Source: Chamaecrista fasciculata | Taxonomy: Eukaryota > Streptophyta > Magnoliopsida > Fabales > Fabaceae | NCBI GenBank assembly: GCA_003254925.1 | Contig: QANZ01055349.1 | Span: 1-64,000 of the forward strand | Length of the DNA stretch: 64,000 nt | Reading direction: 5' to 3' | Shown here: positions 1 through 12,688 of the stretch, piece after piece | Position numbering within the stretch: the stretch's first letter is position 1 | Layout: each line of letters opens with the position of its first letter | Made by a program: the position numbers and the translations under genes | The notes under the pieces: generated by a model | What the model was told of the DNA's origin: nothing | Database searches by the model: none | Seen by the model: the letters and a program-made list of their open reading frames with translations, nothing else

Positions 1-40
1 TATTTATAAAATGATTGGCCCTAGGGCACAATCTCCAACA
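1..40 (-). mobile_element. Terminal end of a Ty1/copia LTR (cut by window edge)
   Basis: The first 40 bases, read on the minus strand, are the 5' start of an LTR of the same family as the copia element at 1536 (TGTTGGAGATTGTGCCC...). The rest lies outside the window, so it cannot be told whether this is a solo LTR or a whole element. It interrupts the gypsy-like LTR that starts at 41. Confidence 0.8.
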
Positions 41-213
41 GATTAAACCCGAGAAAACCACACAATTAATCACAAAATAGTCCAAATAATCATTAAACCT
101 CAAGGCATCATATTTTATCATAAAAGGACATAAAGACATGCAATTGAATCCCAAATAAAATATAAAATGCCCTAAAATGTCACTAAAATATATGATGAAA
201 TATGGTCAGATCA
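41..213 (-). mobile_element. Partial 3' LTR of a Ty3/gypsy-like element
   Basis: On the minus strand this stretch starts with TGATCTGACC directly after a purine-rich tract (AGTGTGGGGGAG, about 214-232). That is the expected layout for a polypurine tract followed by a 3' LTR. It is cut at 40 by a copia LTR end. The pairing with the 5' LTR at 16006 is inferred from orientation and the primer site near 15990. No shared LTR sequence is visible, because the two preserved parts come from different ends of the LTR. Fossil. Confidence 0.5.
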
Positions 214-1535
214 AACTCCCCCACACTTTAATCTTTGCACTCCTAGGCAAAGCTGTCAAGAAAGAGTAGAAAACAAGGATGCAAAAGAATTAAGAGAGTA
301 TCAATCCTACTCAACACATGGTGGAAGAAAACAAAAGCAACTTAGATCATGAGACAATTAATCAACTGAGCATGCCAAGCAACCTAAGAATCTCCAAGAG
401 ACCAATCCAAAATGTGTATCACTCACTCACATTGTAGGGAGAATTTTACTCTCAAATCCTTGAAACGAGCCTCTACCATAGGCTTGAAATAACTCTATAG
501 TCTCCACTATAAATGCAATGATTTAAAAACTCAAGAGGACTTAAAAGGGTTGTATTGTTGGAAAAAACTATACAATGGAAAAATTTAAAAAGAGAAACAA
601 AATGGAAGAGAGGAAAAATGGTAGCAAACGAGCACAAAAGAAAAGTTATGCTGCATACTAGTCAATGAATTCCCAACTTAGCATCTAAAACCTACCACAC
701 TGTACGAACTCTAATCCTCAACCAACCAAAAATTGCACAAGCTTTTTCTCTCTTTTTTTTTTATCTCTCTCTTTTTTTTTTTTTGACTTGAGTCTTTGAC
801 TCTTATTTGGCGCCATAAAATTGCCTTAGCTTCTTAATATAATTCCATTTTCAACTTGAAGCTTAAAAAGGCACAACTTCTTTTTCTTTTTTCACTTCAT
901 TTTTCATGATTTTTTTTTTACTTGGTAATTGAAACCCATGAGGAGAGAAGCAAAAAGAAGAGTGTTAGGCAAACAAAATGCTAATTTAAAATTCAAAACT
1001 AATAAAAGCAAGCTTAGATAATGAGGCTCAAAGGGGGTGACAAATGGTGATGATGTTTGGCTTGTGTATGGGTCGAAGGGTGGAAGAAAAATGCCTCTTC
1101 ATAGTTTAAAAACCAATGCACATGAAGCTTTGATAAAGAGTGAAATCAATTTCTAGAGAAAACTCATCACAAAGACTAAAATGACACTAATATGAAATGA
1201 ACAATTAGGCTCAAAATCTTCCAACAAGATTAATAAGGTTCCACTCAATTGATCTTTGGATGAATTCAAAGGAAACAAAAGCATGACCCCAATTAACCAA
1301 ATGCTCAGAAATTTGAAGAAGCAAGAGTTAACTACTTTCACATGTGAATAAAATAGAACCAATTAACTCAAAACCATAATTGAAATCTTCCCAAGCTTGA
1401 AAAATTCACCAACGAGTTAGAAAAACTAAAGATGTGGGTTCATAAGATATCTCAAACCTGATGCTAGAAATCCATGGAAAACTGAATGCCAAAAATTAGA
1501 GATAAAGGTCAGAAAACTTCTTCAAATGCATTTAG
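214..1535 (-). mobile_element. Internal region (3' part) of the gypsy-like element
   Basis: About 1.3 kb of AT-rich sequence with no convincing protein. The GTGTGGGGGAG tract near its left end (minus sense) resembles the polypurine region seen in plant Athila/Tat-type elements. The stretch is contiguous with 13557-16002 once the copia insertion is removed; the 5-bp TTTAG at 1531-1535 is the copia target duplication. No reverse transcriptase or integrase sequence was seen. Fossil. Confidence 0.5.
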
Positions 1536-3589
1536 TGTTGGAGATTGTGCCCTAGGGCCAATCATTTTATGTGAAATGTTATGAACATTTGGATTAATTT
1601 ATGGAGATAAATTAATGTGTTATCATAATTAGCATGTTTACTATGATAGCGTCTGTGATTAATTATGAGATAATTAATCTAAATCTGTCCCTGGTCGATT
1701 GTTTTCGTGGGAACGAAAATGATCTAAGACCAGCATGACCTCGGTGCATAGAGATGGATGCACTAGATGCTGGGACGAGAGTCATGGTGCAATTGCGTAA
1801 GGGGTTACGAGTTGCTGGACTGACCCGGAGAGTCCTGCATGGGTTTAGTCATCAGCTTGCCTCTCCTGTACACCTGTAGCGATGCCTTAGACCTGAGGTC
1901 ATCATTATTCCGGCGTTGCAGTTGTCAAACTTTGGCTTAGTCTAACGTTGCCTGTGACAGGGTAGCCATAAGGGCTAGGTACGGGTTTGGTTGATTGCCG
2001 TGCTGAGGAATGTGGATTGACCAAGATAGGATTTTGTCCCTCATTAGATGAGAGATATCTAACTGGTGCCCTCGATGAGTCTGTCCAAGGAAAGGAGTGG
2101 CCACTCAGGAAATTGGGACTTACACAGGGAATCGAGAAAGTTGTGGTTTGGATTATGGATGACTTTCCTGTGCCTAATCCATGACCAAGATATCGTAGGA
2201 CAATAGGGTCTCTAACAAGGTGGTACTAAGGTTAAGTCGGTTTTGTTAAAAACGATAACTCACGTGTTTTGGGTAGTCGTGATGGCTTGCTAGAGTCCGC
2301 TCACGACTTGTAGGTCATGGAGATGATTTGCTGCCAACTTCACGTGGGGCCTGCCGGGTCACACATGAGCAGTATCGGAACACCGTTTAAATAGGGACAC
2401 GAATTAGAGTTAATTCGTGGGTCACTCCGGTGGCACAATTTATGACACAGCAGAATGTCTGGGACATTAAGTCTTGTCTTAATTAATCTACAGTTGTGGA
2501 ATATTTAAATTTGCGGGACAAGTTTAAATATAATAATTGTTAAATGATTAATAGGGATTAATTATTTACAATTAAAATATTAGGGAAAAATAATTCAGAT
2601 AAGTTTCCTAAAAGTTAGGAAATTATTGAATCATAAAATTCTCCAATATTAAAATGAGGGTGGCTCCTCATGTGTCATATTTGGATTAATAAAATTGTTT
2701 TATTAATTTAAATAATAAGTTTGAATTCAAAAGATTTGATGGAGATATCAAAAGATTTGATTCAAACAGATTTGGTGAGATCTCCTCTTAGTATCTTTGG
2801 TGAATCATGAATTCCTAAGAGTTAGGAAGGTTTTTGATTTATAAAATTCCAAGATAATATTAAGGGAGGATGGCACATTCTCTTGTGGGTCCCATGGGAA
2901 GATTTGATCTTCCATTTGATTCTCAGAGATTGCATTTTGAATTTAAATTGAAATATTAAGGTAATATTTTAATTGTAAATTCAAGTCCTAAAATAATTAT
3001 ATTATCAGAATATCATGATTTTAGGAATTTTAAAATCACCAAAAATTATGTTTATTTATAGGGGCAAGTCGACTTGCTTAACCTAGAGCTCACATTGTGA
3101 TTTTGTCTTCCTCCTTGTAGAGAGAGAGAAAAATAGACTTTAGCCTTAGAGAGAGGAAATTCGAGTTTTCTTAAGGTGTTAGGAGAATTCGAATTCCACC
3201 ATTAAAACTAGGGCTTTTGTGAGAGAAGAAAAAGCAAGAAGGAGTTCTTGTGGGGGGTTTCTTCTGTGCGCCATTTTTGCTGTTGGATTCAAGGAGTTCC
3301 TGAATTCAAACACTGTAGATTGGTCCCTGTTTCTTTTGGAGAAAAGAACAGAAGGCTAGCACATTGGTGCCCAAGAAACTGTTCGTGTGGATCACCGGCA
3401 GAGGGAGAATGCTGAGAGTGGACTCCTTGCACACGCCTTGTACAACCGATTGAAACTCGTGAGGTATACCACTATCTAAAAGTTTTAAATTCTACTAGCG
3501 GATCCGTTCGGGAATTCTAGGGCCTAGGCGCTTTATTTTATTGTTTTTATTTTTGCTTCCGCTGCGTTAGGCGCCTAGGATTCCCAACA
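1536..3589 (+). repeat. 5' LTR of the copia element
   Basis: A 2054-bp LTR starting TGTTGGAGATTG and ending TTCCCAACA, directly followed by the primer-binding site. The same sequence recurs, split, at 9171-9248 and 11342-13556. A 65-codon open frame inside (1987-2184) is present in both LTR copies but looks like chance. Confidence 0.95.
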
Positions 3590-5148
3590 GTGGTATCAGA
3601 GCCACGCTAGTTCTAGGATTTAAAACTGTTTATGTGTACATGTGATGTATGGTATGTGTGTTTACCGCGTTCAATCACGTTTTTGGTTTTACAAAAAATC
3701 CACTGAACGTTTTTCTTAAAAATTCAATCTACAGAAAAAGGTGCAAATTATATGTATATGATACATATAGAATCGATTGGATTGATTGGAAAATTTTTCT
3801 TGAAGTTTTAGGCCAAAATCGAAATTCCTGTATAATTATAATTAAAAGTGTTTAATTATAATATTATAGAGGTGGCTGAAAATTTGTTAAAATTATGAAT
3901 TTTAGAATTTTTGGGGGTCAATAATTTTAAATTCTTGAATGGAGATTCATGGTATTTATAATTATTGATAAAAGGCCTAATCTCAAGAAAAGGCATGTTA
4001 AAATTGCACAGACCCTAAATTGAACACAATCTTAAAAGGAGTTTTAATATATGTGTTATATGCCGTGTTTGAAATAATTGTATGAATTGTTCATATTTGA
4101 ATTGTGTGGTGTTGGATATGACTCTAGGAGGTTTATTTCGGTAAATACGGCCTGCGTGTCGTCTCCCTCTACTCTTGTGTAAAATTTACTTTCAGTTTAT
4201 ACCTCAATGTAACTGGGGTTTATTCACGTGTAATTTTATTTTTCTTTTTAGAAAAGTTCTCTCATTGGCTTGGGAGAATTCTAGGGTAGATGGGCCATAT
4301 CTAAACACGGTGTATGCTTTTACATTTAGTTGTATGTGATGTGCTAGATGTATGTTTGGGGTACGAAATTTTAACATGCTATTTATATACCGCGCTACAA
4401 CCACGTATACGATACGAGCGTGGGATTTTGTATACGATGCAAAATCCGGGCACATGTTTATATGTATGAGATACATGGGGTAATAAACATGTGGCATGAC
4501 TCGTTTAATTTTAAAAGGAGTTTTAGAATTAAACCATAAAAACAGAACCCTTTTATTAAATTAAAAATCAAACCCTTTTAGAGAATCTTAAGTTTTTAAT
4601 GCCATCGCTAAAACACCCTGTCAAAATCTTGTTCATCGTGGAGCGGTGATCGCCTACGCGACACGTATCTGCCTTGACCTTGAGGAGACACGGGTGAATG
4701 GGATTTTCAACACAACGCCCATTGAAATCTTGGTTCTTTGAATACGGTGATCGCCTACGCGACACGTATTGCAGTTGGGCCTTGATGATATGGGGTTGGG
4801 CTTTGGCCTCGTTGTTTTGAATCTAGCCATTCACATGTTTTACCGTGTGACTTAATGGGGTTATCAAAACGGTTTTGGATCTCAAGGCATTAGATGGGAT
4901 AAACATGCCATAATAAGTATCATGAGATGATATAGTCCCATAAGGATCTAAGAGTCACATAGAGATGTGATTGGTAAGGAGTTACCTACCTAAATAACCA
5001 AAGGGTGCATGATCGCCTACGCGACGGTAAACTTTGGTGAAATATGGGTCTTAGCCACTAATAATAAATTTCACTGGGTTTTATAAAATGGTGGATATTT
5101 ATTTATTTTCCTGCTAATTAAACTTTTCATATCTAATTGTAGAATCAA
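3590..5148 (+). other. Untranslated leader of the copia element, with a repeated 17-bp motif
   Basis: A non-coding leader between the primer-binding site (TGGTATCAGAGCC at 3591) and the gag start near 5149. The motif GTGATCGCCTACGCGAC, or a close form of it, occurs three times between about 4645 and 5025. Leaders of plant copia elements can hold packaging signals, but no function is shown here. Confidence 0.7.
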
Positions 5149-8100
5149 ATGGCAACGAACGTTCAAACACTATCACTGCGATCTGTCCTTGAGAAGGACA
5201 AGTTGACTGGGACTAACTTCCTCGACTGGTATCGAAATCTTAGAATTTTTCTCACCCAGGAGAGAAAGCTCTATGTCCTAGAGAACCCCATCCCTGAACA
5301 GCCTGCTGCAAACGCTCCAAGAGCCACAAAGAGATGCTTACGAGAAGCATCAAGGTGACTCTGTGGACGTTGCCTGTCTTATGCTGGTTACCATGGTTCC
5401 CGAGATCCAAAAGAACTTTGAGAACATGGGGGCATACGAGATGATAACACATCTCAGGGAAATGTTCCAAGTACAGGCAAGGCAAGAGAGGTTTGAGACT
5501 GCGAAAGCTCTTTACTCTTGCAAGATGGCAGAAGGTGGATCCGTGAGTGCCAACGTCTTGAAGATGAGGGGGTATATTGATTACCTTGCCAGGCTGGGAT
5601 TTCCCAATGTGCCAGAGCTAGCGACGGATTTGATCCTCAATTCGCTACCTAGAAGTTATGACCAGTTTGTCTTAAACTTTAACATGAATGGCATGGAGAA
5701 ATCCGTATCTCAACTGCATGGGATGCTAAAGACTGCTGAGGCATCTATTAAGAAGGCGCCTTGCACTGTCTTACTAGTTCAGAACAAGGGAAAGGGTAAT
5801 GGCAAAGGAAAGAGGAAAGGAGACGCCGAGGTTGGTAGGACCAAGCCTGCGGCTAAGCCTAACCCACCGCCTGCCAAGAAGGCAAAGCCCAATAAGGAGA
5901 CAATTTGTTTCTTCTGCCAGAAGCCAGGACACTGGAAGAGAAACTGTAAGCTGTACATGGAAGATCTGAAGAAGAAGAAGAAGAAGAAGAGCGAAGCCTC
6001 TACTTCAGGTATCTTTGTTATAGGCGTTCAATGTCTACTCCTACCACTTGGGTATTGGATACTGCTTGTGGTTCTCACATATGTACTAATATGCAGGGGT
6101 TGAGAAGAAGTAGAAAGCTGAGTAGAGGCGAGGTGGACCTACGAGTAGGCAATGGAGCAAGGGTTGCTGCTGTTGCTGTAGGAACATACGAGCTAGTTTT
6201 GCCCACTGGGCTTGTTTTGTTATTAAACAATTGTTATTATGTACCATCTCTTAGTTCTAACATTATATCGCTTTCTTATTTGGATAAGGAAGGATTTATT
6301 TGCATGAAGGGAAATGGTAGATGTTCGATTTATAAGAATGATGTGTTATATGCTTATGGAGATCTGCATGATAACCACTATATCTTAAAATTGGAACAAA
6401 GACATAATAACGGAATCTATAACATCGATACGAAAAGGATTAAGACTAACGAGTCTAATCCTACATACCTTTGGCATTGTCGTTTAGGCCATATAAACGA
6501 GAAACGCCTAGAGAAGCTCCATAGAGATGGACTTCTAAGCTCATTTGATTTTGAATCATAGGATGCTTGCGAATCTTGTCTACTTGGTAAGATGACAAAG
6601 GCGCCCTTTACTGGCCACAGTGAGAGGGCATCTGACTTGTTGGGGATCATACATCGTGATGTATGTGGACGCATGAGTATTCATGCTAGAGGAGGTTACT
6701 CCTACTTCATTACGTTTACTGATGACTTCAGTAGATATGGGTATGTCTACCTGATGAAGCACAAGTCAGAGTCTTTTGAAATGTTCAAGAGATTTCAAAA
6801 TGAAGTTGAGAACCAGCTTGACAAGAAAATCAAGATCCTTCGATCTGATCGAGGAGGCGAGTATTTGAGTCAAGAATTCACTGATCATCTTAGTAGTTGT
6901 GGGATTTTCTCACAGCTTACTCCTCCTGGAACACCACAGTGGAATGGTGTGTCTGAGAGGAGGAATCGAACTCTATTAGATATGGTTCGATCTATGATGA
7001 GTCAAACTGATCTTCCGCCATCCTTTTGGGGGTATGCTCTAGAAGCTGTCGCGTTCACACTTAACCGTGTTTCGTCCAAGGCTGTTGAGAAGACACCATA
7101 TGAGATATGGAGTGGGAGGAGTCCCATTATGTCTTACCTCAAGGTTTGGGGATGTGAGGTTTACGTTAAGCAACAAGCTAACGATAAACTGTCTCCCAAA
7201 TCCCTCAAGTGTCTATTTGTGGGATACCCCAAGGAAACGAGGGGGTATTATGTCTACTGCCCAACTGACAACAAAGTGTTTGTAGTCAGGAGTGGATTCT
7301 TCTTAGAGAAGGACCTAGTTTCCAAAAGAAACAATGGGAGTAAGATAGAGCTTGAAGAAGTTCAAGTTCCACAAGACGCATTAGAGGCGCAGACGGAAAC
7401 TGGAGAAGGATCACAAGACGTTGTGGTAGCTCCTCCATTGACACAAGGACCACGAAGGTCTGATAGGACACGTTTCCAGCCAGAGAGATATTATGGATTT
7501 CTCATGACTGAAAACAGGGATGTGTTACTCATGGAGCGTGGTGAACCCACCACCTATCAAGAGGCCATCGTAGATCCCAACTCTGAGGAATGGGTTGAAG
7601 CCATGAAGGCTGAAATGCAATCTATGTACGACAACAAGGTATGGACCTTGGTCGCTCCACCTGAAGGGGTAAAACCCGTAGGGTGCAAGGGGTTTCAAGG
7701 AGAAAACAGACATGGATGGCAACGTCAACATCTTCAAGGTGAGGTTAGTTGCAAAGGGATTTACGCAACGTCATGGTATAGACTATGACGAAACGTTTTT
7801 GCCTGTTGCAATGGCCAAATCCATTAGGATCCTCCTTGCCATAGCCGCATATTATGACTATAAGATATGGCAAATGGATGTCAAAATAGCGTTCCTTAAC
7901 GGAAGGCTGCCCGAGGATGTGTATATGATACAACCCGAGGGGTTTGTATGTCCTGAGGCACCAGACATGGTATGCAAGCTTTAGAGATCCATTTATGGAT
8001 TGAAGCAAGCATCTAGGAGTTGGAATCATCGTTTTGATGAAGTAGTCAAAGAGTTTGGCTTCTTACAAAACCCTGACGAACCTTGTGTTTACAAGAAGGT

Positions 8101-9124
8101 TAGTGGGAGCACAATTGTGTTCTTGGTACTATATGTCGATGACATATTACTCATTGGAAACGATATTCCAACCTTAGAGATTATAAAATCTTGGTTGGGA
8201 AAATCTTTCTCAATGAAGGACTTAGGAGAAGCTGCCTACATTCTAGGCATTAAGATCTATAGAGATAGATCTCGGAGGCTTCTCGGATTGAGTCAGAGTA
8301 CATACTTGGATAAGGTATTGAAGAGGTTCAATATGCAGGATTCCAAGAAGGGATTCATTCCGATGAATCATGGGCTGACCTTGAGCAAGAAACAGTGTCC
8401 AAAGACACTTGTTGAGCGAGGGCGCATGAGTGGAATTCCCTATGCCTCGGCCATAGGATCCATCATGTATGCCATGTTATGTACTCGACCCGATGTGTCG
8501 TTTGCCCTAAGCATGACAAGCCGATTCCAACAAGACCTTGGTGAGGATCGTTGGATCGCTGTCAAAAATATCCTTAAGTACTTGAGAAGGACTAAGGATG
8601 AGTTCTTGGTGTACGGTGGAACTGATGAGGAGCTATGTGTAAGGGGTTACACAGACGCTAGTTTCCAAACCGACCAAGATGACTTTAAATCGCAGTCAGG
8701 ATGTGTGTTTCTCCTGAATGTTGGCAGCGTGAGTTGGAAGATTTCCAAGCAGAGCACGATTGCCGATTCTACAACGGAGTCCGAGTATATTGCAGCATCG
8801 GATGCGGCAAAGGAGGCTGTGTGGATTAGAAAGTTTATCTCAGAGCTTGGTGTGGTTCCGACCATTTCTGATCCCGTTACCCTGTATTGCGACAATAGTG
8901 GCGCTATTGCGCAAGCCAAGGAGCCGCGGTCCCACCAGAGGACCAAACATATACTTAGACGTTTTCACCTTGTCAGGGAAATGATTGACAGAGGTGATGT
9001 GAAGATATGTAAAGTAGTAGGCGAGGACAACGTTGCTGATCCTCTGACCAAGCCTCTTGCAAGGGTTATACATGAGAGACATGTATCGTCGATGGGGATT
9101 AGACACATTGATCAGTGTACCTAG
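5149..9124 (+). pseudogene. Broken gag-pol region of the copia element
   Basis: The copia polyprotein region in order: gag (about 5150-6000, UBN2/retrotrans_gag type) with a CCHC zinc knuckle (CFFCQKPGHWKRNC, near 5910); aspartic protease (near 6050, motif LDTACGSH, a variant of the usual DSG/DTG site); GAG-pre-integrase (near 6470); integrase core (about 6620-7250, with D, D and E visible); reverse transcriptase (about 7550-8290, YVDD near 8130); and RNase H (about 8600-9080, ending with the TKHI segment). The order protease, integrase, RT, RNase H defines Ty1/copia. It is a fossil with about five interruptions and is not expected to make a working polyprotein. Confidence 0.93.
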
Positions 9125-9248
9125 GAGTAGGAACAACTAGATTTATTGTACCCTAGTGCAAGTGGGAGTATGTTGGAGATTGTGCCCTAGGGCCAATCAT
9201 TTTATGTGAAATGTTATGAACATTTGGATTAATTTATGGAGATAAATT

Positions 9249-11341
9249 TGTTGGAGATTGTGCCCTAGGGCCAATCATTTTATAGATATGTTGTGAACAT
9301 ATCAATTAATTTATAGAGATAAATTAATGGTTATCATATTATTAGCATGTTTACTATGATAACGTCCGTGATTAATTATGAGATAATTAATCTAAATTTG
9401 TCCCTGGTTGCCCATTCAAGTGGGAACTTGAAATAAACTAAGACCAGCATGACCTCGGTGCATAGAGATGCATGCACTAGATGCTGGGACGAGAGTCATG
9501 GTGCAATTACGTAAGGGGTTACGAGTTGCTGGACATGACCCGGAGAGTCCTGCATGGGTTTAGTCATCAGCTTGCCTCTCCTGTACACCTGTCACGACGC
9601 CTTAGACCTGAGGTCATCATTATTCCGGCGTTGTAGTTGTCATACTTTGGCGTAGTCTAACGTTTCCCGTAACAGGGTAGCCATAAGGGCTAAGTACGAG
9701 TTTTGTTGATTGCCGTGCTGAGGAATGTGGATTGGCCAAAATGGGATTTTGTCCCTCGTTAAATGAGAGATATCTAACTGGCGCCCTCGATGAGTCTGTC
9801 CAGGAAAAATGCATGGCCACGCTGGGATTTGGGACTTACTCAGGAAATCGAGAAAGTTGAGGTTTGGATTATGGATGACTTTCCTGTGCCTAATCCATGA
9901 CCAAGATATCGTGTGACAATAGGGTCTTTGACAAGGTGGTACTAAGGTTAAGTCGGTTTTGGTAAAAACGATAACTCACCTGTTTTGGGTAGTCGTGATG
10001 GCTTGCTAGAGTCCGCTCACGACTTGTAGGTCATGGGGATGACTTACTGCCAACTTCACGTGGAGCCTGCTGGGTCACACACGAGCAGGAACAGGACACC
10101 GTTTTAAAAGGGACACGAATTAGGGTTAATTCGTGGGTCACTCCGGTGGCACAATTTAAGACACAGAGGAAATGTCTGGGACATTATGTCTTGTCTTAAT
10201 TGATCTACAGTTGTGAAGTATTTGAATTTGTGGGACAAATTTAAATATAATAATTGTTAAATGATTAATGGGGATTAATTATTTACAATTAAAATATTAA
10301 GGAAAAATAATTCAGATAAGGTTCCTAAGAGTTAGGAAATTATTGAATTATAAAATTCCCTAATATTGGCATGAGGGTAGCGCCTCTTTTGGTGATTTAA
10401 GGTTAATAAAATTGTTTTTTTAATTTAAATAATAATTTGAATTCAAAAGATTTGATGGAGATATCAAAAGATTTGAATTCAAATAGATTTGGTGATATCT
10501 CAAATCAGGATCTTTGGAGAATCATGACTTCCTAAGAGTTAGGAAGGTTTTTTATTTATAAAATTCCAAGGATAATATTAGAGCACATGACGCCATCTTA
10601 GTAAATCTTTTGGGGAGATTTGATCTCTCAAATTGATTCTCTCAAATATTATGGTAATATTATAATTTGAAATTCAAATTCATGAAGCCATATTATTATA
10701 ATTTGGAATTATAATAATGCTCTAAAAATAATTATATATGTGTATATATAAGGGTGCTAGGCGCGTAATGCATGTATGAGACTCCACTTTTGATTTTTGG
10801 TCTTCCTCCTTATAGACAGAGAAGAGAGAAATCACTATCATCAAACCCTAGCTTTCCAAGTGAGGAAAATTTTTGGTTCTCAAGAGTTGAGAGGGTAAAA
10901 TCGAGTTTGCCTAAGGAGTTAGGAAATTCGATTTGAGGTTACCAAAATTAGGGTTTGTGAGAGAAGAAAAGGCAAGAAGGAGTTCTTGTGGGGGGTTTCT
11001 TCTTTTGCGCCACTTTTGGATTTTGAATCAAGAAGGAGTTCTTGAGTTCAAATACACTGTAGATTGATCCCTTGTTCTTTTGGAGAAAAGAACTGAAGGC
11101 TAGCACCTTGGTGCCCGAAGAAACTGTTCGTGTGGATCACCGGCAGAGGGAGAACGCTGTGAGTGGGCTCCTTGGACACGCCTTGTTCAACCAACCGATT
11201 GAAACTCGTGAGGTATACCACTAGCTTAACAGGTTTTAAATTCTACTAGTGGATCCGTTCGGGAATTTTAGGACCTGGCGTGTTTTTATTTTTTAATTTT
11301 ATATTTGCTTCCGCTGCGTTAGGCGCCTTGAATTCCCATCA
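9249..11341 (+). mobile_element. Solo LTR of a related copia family nested in the 3' LTR
   Basis: A 2093-bp LTR (TGTTGGAGAT...CCATCA) in the same orientation, flanked by a perfect 5-bp duplication AAATT (9244-9248 and 11342-11346) of host-LTR sequence. The uninterrupted 5' LTR has a single AAATT at the matching place, which proves a secondary insertion. No internal region remains, as expected after LTR-LTR recombination. It is clearly more different from the host LTRs than they are from each other, so it belongs to another subfamily. Confidence 0.95.
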
Positions 11342-12430
11342 AAATTAATGTGTTATCATAATTAGCATGTTTACTATGATAGCGTCCGTGATTAATTATG
11401 AGATAATTAATCTAAATCTGTCCGTGGTCGATTGTTTTCGTGGGAACGAAAATGAACTAAGACTAGCATGACCTCAGTGCATAGAGATGCATGCACTAGA
11501 TGCTGGGACGAGAGTCATGGTGCAATTACTTAAGGGGTTACGAGTTGCTGGACTGACCCGGAGAGTCCTGCATGGGTTTAGTCATCAGATTGCCTCTCCT
11601 GTACACCTGTAGCGATGCCTTAGACCTGAGGTCATCATTATTCCAGCGTTGCAGTTGTCAAACTTTGGCTTAGTCTAACGTTGCCTGTGACAGGGTAGCC
11701 ATAAGGGCTAAGTACGGGTTTGGTTGATTGCCTTGCTGAGGAATGTGGATTGACCAAGATGGGATTTTGTCCCTCATTAGATGAGAGATATCTAACTGGC
11801 GCCCTCGATGAGTCTGTCCAAGGAAAGGAGTGGCCACTCAGGAAATTGGGACTTACTCAGGGAATCGAGAAAGTTGTGGTTTGGATTGTGGATGACTTTC
11901 CTGTGCCTAATCCATGACCAAGATATCGTAGGACAATAGGGTCTCTGACAAGGTGGTACTAAGGTTAAGTCGGTTTTGTTAAAAACGATAACTCACGTGT
12001 ATTGGGTAGTCGTGATGGCTTGCTAGAGTCCGCTCACGACTTGTAGGTCATGGAGATGATTTGCTGCCAACTTCACGTGGGGCCTGCTGGGTCACACATG
12101 AGCAGGATCAGGACACCGTTTAAATAGGGACACGAATTAGGGTTAATTCGTGGGTCACTCCGGTGGCACAATTTAAGACACAGTAGAATGTCTGGGACAT
12201 TAAGTCTTGTCTTAATTAATCTACAGTTGTGGAATATTTAAATTTGTGGGACAAGTTTAAATATAATAATTGTTAAATGATTAATAGGGATTAATTATTT
12301 ACAATTAAAATATTAGGGAAAAATAATTCAGATAAGTTTCCTAAAAGTTAGGAAATTATTGAATTATAAAATTCCCCAATATTAAAATGAGGGTGGCGCC
12401 TCATGTGTCATATTTGGATTAATAAAATTG

Positions 12431-12688
12431 TAAGAAACTTTTTTAATAACTTTCTAGTCCTTAGGATGAAATTGTAAGAAATAGGGATTCAAACGCAAAA
12501 AAATTAATAGTTAGGGTCTTAAAATAGTATTTTAACTAAAATTTCCGTTAAATTTTGGATGGAAATATACCTCGGGACCCTTTTTGCAAACGGAGTTAAC
12601 CTCAGGCCCCAATTTGAAACTTTTCAAACCACATGTACCCTATCTGAAGTAGGGCCAAACCACAGGACCCTATTTTGTAATTTACCCT
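12431..12688. repeat. About 258-bp unclassified insertion in the copia 3' LTR
   Basis: This stretch is absent from the 5' LTR, where a short TTTTATT stretch stands at the matching place. It contains phrases common in plant foldback-type repeats (for example GGGTAAATTACAAAATAGGG on the minus strand at its right end). The left end is not a clear inverted match and no target duplication is obvious, so the class is left open. Confidence 0.65.

Noticed and set aside
1987-2184. A 65-codon open frame, repeated at 11720-11917, as a small conserved gene
   Set aside because: It lies in both LTR copies of the copia element; the similarity comes from LTR identity and there is no coding signal.
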